Source of the DNA: Nostoc cf. edaphicum LEGE 07299
GTDB taxonomy: Bacteria; Cyanobacteriota; Cyanobacteriia; Cyanobacteriales; Nostocaceae
Reading direction: 5' to 3'
Assembly (NCBI RefSeq): GCF_015207245.1
Contig: NZ_JADEXF010000029.1
Location: 1-10,999 of the forward strand
Length of the DNA stretch: 10,999 nucleotides
In this document: piece after piece, positions 5,775 to 10,999 of the stretch
Position numbering within the stretch: position 1 is the first letter of the stretch
Layout of the letters: every line of letters begins with the position of its first letter
Made by a program: the position numbers and the translations under genes
Notes under the pieces: model-generated
Told to the model about the DNA's origin: nothing
Databases searched by the model: none
Seen by the model: only the letters and a program-made list of their open reading frames with translations

Positions 5775-6806
5775 TTAAAATTTACCCAAAAAATGATTGA
5801 TTTGAAGTTGCAGTTTTTCTCGTAATTGTTGTGCTTGTTGATAAGCTGCTGCACGCCCTTTCTTTGAGTGGTTATCCAATCCTGCTGGTTGCAAAGGTTG
5901 AATAAAGTAACGCAAACGAGTTTTCATTGCCCAAACTCCCATTGAGGGAAACATAAGTAAGGCAAACATCAAAGGCGACAAAGGTAAGAATGGTAGTTTG
6001 ACTAGTCGTTGTAACTTGGTGAAATTAACGGCCCAAGGATGCAGAGATTCACTGCCGATGCAAATTACTGGCAGAATCGGAATATGATAGCGATCGCTCA
6101 ACTGAATAAAGCTCACATCAAACTTTTCTAGTTGATAGCGTCTTCTCCAACCTTTCAAAGGCCCGCGAACACCTTCGGGTGCATATAAGAGAATTTTACC
6201 TTGAGCGATCGCGCCCTCAAAATCATCTAATTTGGCTCGCACACCACCTAAAACCTGCGACCATTGAGGTGGTAGCCACCAAATCACCCAAGGATGCTCA
6301 AATAATGCTGGATTTGCGATGGGTTGTACTACCCATCCTTTGGCTTCACTTAATAAATAACCCAAGGTTAAAAAGTCCCAAGGAAAAGACATCCCGGCAT
6401 GATTCATTGCCACAATCAATGGCCCTGTTGGCGGCAAGTTTTCAAGTTGTTGCAACTCTCCCCGAAAATAGTATTTAACGATAGGGGCTAGAATTTCTTT
6501 GCCAAAAGCTTGTTGATATTTAGGATCGAATTCACCAACTTCTTTTCGAGGTGAACGAAAACCCAGACGCAACCAGCGACTCAGCAACGCTAGATAAAAT
6601 CCACCAGGAATTAAAAATAATCCATATTCTAGCCAATTCCAACCATCTGGATCTATGTGATAGTGCTGCCAATGGCGGTTGAATAAAATTAGCCATCCTG
6701 GAGGATACCAAAGACAAAACCAATCAAACCAGTTAAATATATAGCCTTCACCTGGTGCATTTTCCTGTTGACTGTTTAATAAGTTTTCGGAGTGTTGATT
6801 AATCAA
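5775..6806 (-). CDS. PlsC/LPLAT-superfamily acyltransferase
   Basis: This 343-residue protein resembles membrane-associated acyltransferases that move an acyl chain to lysophospholipids, glycerolipids or other alcohols. Evidence is the LPLAT block I-like NHAGMSFPWDF (N135, H136, D144), block II-like LGGVRAKLDDFEGAIAQGK (186-204), block III PEGVRG (210-215), and block IV-like IPILPVICIGSESLHPW (242-258). The His-Asp spacing (seven residues between) is longer than the classic HX4D, so it is probably not an ordinary PlsC; an MGAT/DGAT2-like member making neutral lipids or quinol esters is possible but unproven. Hydrophobic stretches at about 61-78 and 273-293 suggest membrane association. The start is TTG at 6806: the frame is blocked by TAA at 6821-6819, the first internal Met is residue 134, and no ATG, GTG or second TTG precedes the domain. 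No Shine-Dalgarno is visible. Substrate unknown. Confidence 0.85.
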   Translation of the reverse strand: MINQHSENLLNSQQENAPGEGYIFNWFDWFCLWYPPGWLILFNRHWQHYHIDPDGWNWLEYGLFLIPGGFYLALLSRWLRLGFRSPRKEVGEFDPKYQQAFGKEILAPIVKYYFRGELQQLENLPPTGPLIVAMNHAGMSFPWDFLTLGYLLSEAKGWVVQPIANPALFEHPWVIWWLPPQWSQVLGGVRAKLDDFEGAIAQGKILLYAPEGVRGPLKGWRRRYQLEKFDVSFIQLSDRYHIPILPVICIGSESLHPWAVNFTKLQRLVKLPFLPLSPLMFALLMFPSMGVWAMKTRLRYFIQPLQPAGLDNHSKKGRAAAYQQAQQLREKLQLQINHFLGKF

Positions 6807-6962
6807 AACAGTTAAAGATTAGGATTAGGCAAAAGTTTTATTAATAGTGGATCGTAACTTTCTAATTTTTTGACTGGCATCTGACCATAGAAGTAAAACT
6901 AACTACATATTTTGGAATCTATTCTAGATTTACAACGTAGTTCAGTTAAATGCAGTACAAAG

Positions 6963-6990
6963 GTAGGGGTAAAGCATATTGTTTCCCTAC
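6963..6990. repeat. Decayed 28-bp palindromic repeat
   Basis: The segment starts GTAGGGG and ends CCCTAC and is 28 nt long, like the perfect palindrome at 535-562. Only the outer six base pairs remain fully paired. It is probably an eroded copy of the same repeat family. Confidence 0.5.
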
Positions 6991-7010
6991 AATTATCTGT
7001 ATCTCACCTT

Positions 7011-7053
7011 GGCGTAGCCTCTGTCTGCGACACGCTGCGCGAACGTAGAGAAG
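7011..7053. repeat. Interspersed GGCGTAGCC...CGAACG repeat
   Basis: GGCGTAGCCTCTGTCTGCGA followed by CACGCTGCGCGAACGTAGAG is GC-rich in AT-rich surroundings and contains GCGT/ACGC inverted segments. It matches the style of highly iterated intergenic repeats of Nostocales. A related core, GGGACGCTACGCG, lies inside the kinase gene at 10916-10928. Confidence 0.55.
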
Positions 7054-7426
7054 TTGTAAGCTGCTGTAGTTAATAAACTAGCGATATAAAAAAGCTTTTA
7101 TCAAGTACAAAATTAACTTTATATATAACAAATTAATTTAGATATGAATCATGAAAGTGTGACACACTACCAATTGTTTGGCTGTGTGCGATCGCTAATA
7201 ATTATTTAGTCAAATTGCCTTAAATAATACTATCTTGCTATCCCATCCCAAGCAAAACTTAATGTTTATTTTATATCTACCTTCTACAGCAAACAGTAAG
7301 CCGTGAAGACTGATAACTGAATCTTGATGTTTCGCCAAAAGATGAAATTGATAACGACTAATGATTATTTAAATTCTTCCTCAAGCTGGAGACGAATGGC
7401 GAGACATCTGTCCTACTCTTCCTACT

Positions 7427-7681
7427 ATGGAACTAGAAAAGCCACTCAAAATTTCAGATTTAATCCGTCAACTTCGGCAGCAACTCGATCTCTCTCAAGA
7501 GAAGTTTGCAGCTAAGTTAGGAGTTTCCCTACGAACAATCAATCGCTGGGAGAACGGAGCTACAGTGCCTTCACAGATGGCACTAAAGCTGATTGAAAAA
7601 ACGTTAGAGAAGATGGGCAAAGCAGATAAAAGACTAGTGAACGAGTATCTCCCAAAATCGGAGCAACGGGAGGACTCTTAA
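7427..7681 (+). CDS. Small XRE-family helix-turn-helix protein
   Basis: This 84-residue protein is almost entirely one Cro/C1-type HTH domain. ISDLIRQLRQQLDLSQEKFA (residues 9-28), KLGVSLRTINRWENGATVPS (30-49) and MALKLIEKTL (51-60) give the five-helix pattern, with the Q-x-x-F-A and S-x-x-T-I-x-R-W-E-x-G signatures intact. It probably binds DNA as a dimer; its targets are unknown. It ends one base before the large PAS kinase, so the two are almost certainly cotranscribed, suggesting that it works with or controls that signalling operon. No Shine-Dalgarno precedes the ATG at 7427. The frame stays open upstream to 7373 and reads protein-like (DEWRDICPTLPT), but has no standard start codon there; an in-frame ATG at 7361 is cut off by TAA at 7370. 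The N-terminus is therefore uncertain. Confidence 0.85.
   Translation: MELEKPLKISDLIRQLRQQLDLSQEKFAAKLGVSLRTINRWENGATVPSQMALKLIEKTLEKMGKADKRLVNEYLPKSEQREDS
7668..7674 (+). promoter_or_regulatory. Ribosome binding site of the PAS kinase
   Basis: GGGAGGA lies inside the last codons of the XRE gene, 8 nt before the ATG at 7683. It is the strongest Shine-Dalgarno in this part of the window and supports translation of the kinase from the shared mRNA. Confidence 0.7.
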
Positions 7682-7682
7682 G

Positions 7683-10600
7683 ATGATGGTGAAAGTACCT
7701 GAAAAAATTTTGATGATGCGTTGGTTCATAGCTTTTAGTGTGATGATTCTGGCAGTCATGACGGCACTGCTGTTGACAAAAGTGTTACTGCCAGTTTTCG
7801 ATCCGAGCATATTTACATTATTTTATGCTGCTGTGGCAGTTAGCGCCTGGTATGGTGGTATGAGACTGGGAGTGCTAGCGATCGCTTTATCTGTGACAAC
7901 TGCGCTCTATTTTTTGATCGATCCAGTCTACTCTTTCGATTTCCTCAGCCTCAAAGTCCTGGTACAATTAACCACATTCTCACTAGTATCCTTCTTAATT
8001 ACTGCGCTTTCTTCAGAGTTGCGAACTGCTAGACGCAAAGCAGAGACAAGCCTCAAGTTGTTGCAAAATAGCGAAATGCGGTTTAGCCGACTGGCAGAAT
8101 CCAACATTATTGGGGTAATCGTCACTGATATGAACAACGGCTTCATTATCGAAGCCAATGATGCTTTTCTGAAGATGATCGGCTATACGCGAGAAGATTT
8201 CTCTGCTAACCAAATAAACTGGCGCGAGATTACCCCACCGGAGTATCTTCTTTTGAGCGAACGTTCAGTAGAAGAAGTGAGAACTACTGGAATATGTAAG
8301 CCTTTTGAGAAAGAATACATTCGTAAAGATGGCGATCGCATTCCGGTTCTGCTCGGTTCTGTGACGCTGGGAAATACTCAAGAAACGGTTATTGCCTTTG
8401 TTGTTGATTTGAGCGAACAGCAAGCAGCACTACGGGAACGCAAACAAGTAGAAGCAGCATTACAGCAAGCCAATCAGCGGAACACACGCACTCTAGAAAA
8501 CATGAGTGATGCATTTATGACTCTAGACCGAGACTGGCGAATCATCTACCAAAATGCCGAAGCAGAGCAAATTAACGGCAAATCCCGCACAGAAGTCATT
8601 GGTAAGTCGCACTGGGAGGAGTGGCCTGTATCGTTAGGCACAAATTTAGAGCTAAATTATCGATGGGCAATGGCAGAGCAAATTCCCGTCCATTTTGAGT
8701 ATCACTACTACTTACCACCCAAAAATGACTTGTGGCTGGAGATTCACGCCTACCCTAGTGAAGATGGTCTTGATATTTTCTTCCGCGACATCAGCGATGT
8801 CTACGACGAGCTTCGCTTACGCAAACAAGTAGAACGAACTTTACGGGAAAAAGAAGAGCGTCTGAGGTTAGCGAACGAGCGGTTTGAGTTAGCAGCATCT
8901 GCGGTCAACTGTCTGATTTATGACTGGAATATAGAACAGGATAGCGTTGAAAGAACCGAGGGGTTAACCCGAATTTTGGGCTATTCCCTCGCAGAATCTG
9001 AATCAACTGGTAGTTGGTGGCGTGAGCTTGTCCACCCAGAGGATTTGCAATATGTACAAGAAGAGGCGCGAGTTGCTTTGGCAAATAGCGATCGTTATGC
9101 TGCCGAATACCGAATTCGCAACAAAAACAATCAGTACATCTATGTTTTAGATCAGGGGATAGTAGTACAGCGAGATACTGATGGAAACCCGTTACGTTTA
9201 GTTGGCAGCACTACAGATATCAGCAAACGCAAACAGGCAGAGAAGGCAGTCCAAGCAAGTGAAGAACGGCTCAGGAGTTTTGTGAAAGCGAATATAGTTG
9301 GCATTCTCTTTGGTGATGTGAATGGTAGCATCACTGAAGCCAACGACGAGTTTTTGCGAATTGTCGGCTATACCCAAGAGGATATTCAAGCAGGTAAACT
9401 ATGCTGGGCTGATATCACGCCACCTGAGTATCAATATTTAGACGAGCTGGCTATTGCCGAAGCAATAGCGAAGGGAACCTGTACTCCTTATGAAAAGGAA
9501 TTTATTTGCAAAGATGGTTCTAGCGTCCCAGTTGTAGTTGGCTACTCCCTTTTAGGAGAATCTCGGCATAAATCAGTCGCATTCATTCTGGATATTAGCG
9601 ATCTCAAACAAGTTAAAAAAGCGCTGAGTCAGAGCCAAGAGCAATTTCAAGCTTTTATGGACAATATTCCCGCAGCTGCATGGATTACGAATGCAAACGG
9701 ACGTGTAGTTTACCTCAGTCCAACTTATTTCAGCACATTCAATGTGCCAACCAATAAGGCGATCGATAAAAACATTTTTGACCTATACCCAGTCCAAATT
9801 GCTCAACCCCTCCTCGATAACATTAGAATAGTTGCCGAAAGGAATCAGGTTGTTCAAACGATTGAGTCTGTCCCACGCACAGATGGCACTCTTGGCGAAT
9901 TTTTAGTCTATAAGTTTCCCATTGCCGATGTGTCTGGCCAACGCCTAGTAGGAGGGGTTGCAATTGACATTACCGAACGCGAACGCGCCCTTCGCGAACG
10001 CCAGCTTGCAGAACAAGCCTTACAAGAGCGCAGTGAAAGACTTAAACTGCTTTCGGAAACGACCAGTGATTTGCTTTCAACCGAGCGCCCTTTGGATTTG
10101 ATGAACAGCTTGTTTAGCAAACTCTCGGCGCAAATGGATTTGCATTGTTACTTTCACTATTTAATCGATACACACGAAAATAAGCAGAAACTCCGGTTAG
10201 TAGCTTGGAACGGCATTACTGATGAAGTATTTCAAGCAATTGAATACCTGGAATTTAATCAAGGGATATGCGGACTAGTGGTGCAAGAACGCCGTCAAAT
10301 CGTCGTCAATAATGTGCCGCACTCTACCCATCCCCATGCCAACATCCTCCATGCTTTAGGAATTACAGCCTATGCAGGTCAACCGTTAATTGCTCAAGGA
10401 AAGCTGCTTGGTGTCCTCTGCTTTGCCAGTCGCACCCGTACCAATTTCACTTTTGGGGAAATAACTCTATTACAAGCAACTTCCGATCAGGTGGCGGTTG
10501 CTCTGGAACGCGCTCAGTTAATGGCTTCGTTACAGCGACGGAAAGAAGAATTAATCCAAGCTAATCGAATCAAAGATGAGTTTTTGGCGGTGCTTTCCCA

Positions 10601-10991
10601 CGAACTTCGCACGCCGCTAAACCCGATTTTGGGATGGTCGAAATTACTACAAACGAAAAAGTATGATGAAGCAACCACTACTCGCGCTCTCGAAACCATT
10701 GAGCGCAATGCCAAGTTGCAAACCCAATTAATCGAAGATTTACTGGATGTCTCTCGCATTCTCCAAGGTAAACTGAGTCTGAATATTGCTCCTGTCAATC
10801 TAGAAACTGCGATCGCCGCAGCAATAGAAACTGTACGTCTAGCCGCCCAAGCCAAATCGATCGATTTACGATTTACGATTTTAGACTTTGACGCGGGCAC
10901 TCAGTCCTTACCTGCGGGACGCTACGCGATCGACAAGGCACAGGAACCATCGAACGATTTTGGATTAGACAATTCTCAAATAAATTTATAG
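7683..10991 (+). CDS. Multi-PAS/GAF sensor histidine kinase, 3' end apparently frameshifted
   Basis: The visible frame has 1102 residues. Order: an N-terminal multi-helix membrane domain (about 12-110, four hydrophobic segments, like the DUF4118/KdpD-type module); PAS1 (about 128-245); PAS2 (265-372); PAS3 (398-515, with the HPEDL motif); PAS4 (525-640); PAS5 (650-765); GAF (about 800-945); and the HisKA domain (about 963-1030) with H973 in LSHELRTPLNPILGW. PAS1 and PAS4 are close relatives. The GAF has no obvious bilin cysteine. The ATPase domain is missing: after QAKSIDL the frame enters repeat DNA and stops at 10989-10991. In the +2 frame, the last bases read NKFIVYG, like the linker before the N-box of related kinases, so a one-base loss near 10980 probably truncates a longer gene. 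As written it could not autophosphorylate. GGGAGGA at 7668-7674 is a strong ribosome site; ATG at 7686 is an alternative start. Confidence 0.88.
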   Translation: MMVKVPEKILMMRWFIAFSVMILAVMTALLLTKVLLPVFDPSIFTLFYAAVAVSAWYGGMRLGVLAIALSVTTALYFLIDPVYSFDFLSLKVLVQLTTFSLVSFLITALSSELRTARRKAETSLKLLQNSEMRFSRLAESNIIGVIVTDMNNGFIIEANDAFLKMIGYTREDFSANQINWREITPPEYLLLSERSVEEVRTTGICKPFEKEYIRKDGDRIPVLLGSVTLGNTQETVIAFVVDLSEQQAALRERKQVEAALQQANQRNTRTLENMSDAFMTLDRDWRIIYQNAEAEQINGKSRTEVIGKSHWEEWPVSLGTNLELNYRWAMAEQIPVHFEYHYYLPPKNDLWLEIHAYPSEDGLDIFFRDISDVYDELRLRKQVERTLREKEERLRLANERFELAASAVNCLIYDWNIEQDSVERTEGLTRILGYSLAESESTGSWWRELVHPEDLQYVQEEARVALANSDRYAAEYRIRNKNNQYIYVLDQGIVVQRDTDGNPLRLVGSTTDISKRKQAEKAVQASEERLRSFVKANIVGILFGDVNGSITEANDEFLRIVGYTQEDIQAGKLCWADITPPEYQYLDELAIAEAIAKGTCTPYEKEFICKDGSSVPVVVGYSLLGESRHKSVAFILDISDLKQVKKALSQSQEQFQAFMDNIPAAAWITNANGRVVYLSPTYFSTFNVPTNKAIDKNIFDLYPVQIAQPLLDNIRIVAERNQVVQTIESVPRTDGTLGEFLVYKFPIADVSGQRLVGGVAIDITERERALRERQLAEQALQERSERLKLLSETTSDLLSTERPLDLMNSLFSKLSAQMDLHCYFHYLIDTHENKQKLRLVAWNGITDEVFQAIEYLEFNQGICGLVVQERRQIVVNNVPHSTHPHANILHALGITAYAGQPLIAQGKLLGVLCFASRTRTNFTFGEITLLQATSDQVAVALERAQLMASLQRRKEELIQANRIKDEFLAVLSHELRTPLNPILGWSKLLQTKKYDEATTTRALETIERNAKLQTQLIEDLLDVSRILQGKLSLNIAPVNLETAIAAAIETVRLAAQAKSIDLRFTILDFDAGTQSLPAGRYAIDKAQEPSNDFGLDNSQINL
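10862..10980. repeat. Nested repeat elements within the kinase reading frame
   Basis: CGATTTA occurs twice and then CGATTTT (10862-10882), a 7-bp tandem repeat. It is followed by AGACTTT, then a GC-richer block with CTGCGGGACGCTACGCG (10912-10928), and then by TTTTGGATTAGACAATTCTC (10957-10976). The outer parts resemble the ATTTTAGATTTTGGATT type of intergenic repeat, and the inner block (about 10889-10956) resembles a second repeat family. The whole is translated in frame until the stop at 10989. Confidence 0.6.
10971..10991 (+). other. Putative -1 frameshift site
   Basis: The annotated frame reads NSQINL-stop. If the run AAA at 10978-10980 had one more A, the frame would read NSQNKFIVYG and continue past the window end. 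KFIVYG resembles the segment before the N-box of kinases with this architecture. The base may be lost in the cell or only in the sequence. Confidence 0.6.
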
Positions 10992-10999
10992 TCTATGGA

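Larger units (their letters stand above)
6807..7426. other. Intergenic region between divergent acyltransferase and XRE operon
   Basis: This 620-bp AT-rich gap holds promoters for two divergent transcripts. Visible items are a decayed 28-bp palindrome (6963-6990), an interspersed repeat (7011-7053), an 11-bp symmetric motif GTGTGACACAC (7157-7167) and a HIP1 site (7189-7196). A weak plus-strand pair is TTGTTT (7174-7179) with TAATAA (7196-7201). A plus-strand frame at 7324-7515 overlaps the XRE gene out of frame and is not convincing. Confidence 0.55.

Noticed and set aside
6893..6906. GTA-N8-TAC, the core of an NtcA (nitrogen control) site
   Set aside because: The core is expected two to three times by chance in a window this size, and no -10 element lies at the usual 20-24 nt distance.
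7157..7167. GTGTGACACAC as a CRP-type operator
   Set aside because: The arms are only 5 bp and adjoin with a single central base; the CRP consensus TGTGA-N6-TCACA is not met.
7324..7515. 63-codon plus-strand ORF
   Set aside because: It overlaps the XRE gene out of frame, and its composition is not protein-like.
10090..10520. GAF domain as a bilin-binding (phytochrome or cyanobacteriochrome) photosensor
   Set aside because: I see no conserved Cys-His chromophore motif; the cysteines present (in DLHCYF, QGICGL and VLCFAS) are not in that context.

Overview
The window comes from a cyanobacterium, most likely a filamentous Nostocales type (Nostoc, Tolypothrix, Calothrix or a relative). The octamer GCGATCGC (HIP1) occurs at least eleven times, starting at 198, 806, 1811, 3273, 5669, 6090, 6205, 7189, 7879, 8332 and 10809, where well under one copy is expected by chance. 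The intergenic DNA is AT-rich and full of short repeats of cyanobacterial type, and the protein families (RppA/RppB-like two-component pair, short-form HisG, giant multi-PAS kinase) fit. The species cannot be fixed from this sequence.

Layout. 2-499 (+): 3' end of a TPR protein. 535-562: perfect 28-bp palindrome between convergent genes, a likely two-way terminator. 597-1313 (-): exported protein of unknown function. 1708-3162 (-): membrane sensor histidine kinase, RppB-like, with a 7-bp-repeat element read in frame in its extracytoplasmic domain. 3443-3482: strong intrinsic terminator for minus-strand transcription. 3699-4343 (-): hisG, short form. 4402-5118 (+): OmpR-type response regulator, RppA-like, divergent from hisG. 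5119-5774: interspersed repeats and a three-unit tandem array of about 62 bp. On the minus strand this array reads as a heptapeptide-repeat protein once one missing base is restored. 5775-6806 (-): PlsC/LPLAT-like acyltransferase. 6807-7426: non-coding, with two more interspersed repeats. 7427-7681 (+): small XRE-type HTH protein. 7683-10991 (+): large membrane kinase with five PAS domains, a GAF domain and a dimerisation/phosphoacceptor domain.

How the genes relate. The kinase at 1708-3162 and the regulator at 4402-5118 probably form one phosphorelay, although hisG lies between them and they are on opposite strands. The XRE gene and the PAS kinase are separated by one base and are almost certainly one operon. 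The other genes (TPR protein, exported protein, hisG, acyltransferase) have no evident shared pathway.

The most notable signals concern repeats and reading frames. Both kinases carry 7-bp tandem-repeat elements of an intergenic type inside their coding sequence. The large kinase has a second element nested in the first, and its stop at 10989-10991 looks like a -1 frameshift: the other frame reads straight into sequence resembling the start of the ATPase domain (NKFIVYG). The array at 5399-5584 shows a similar one-base loss. I see no tRNA, rRNA, CRISPR array, transposase or phage gene.
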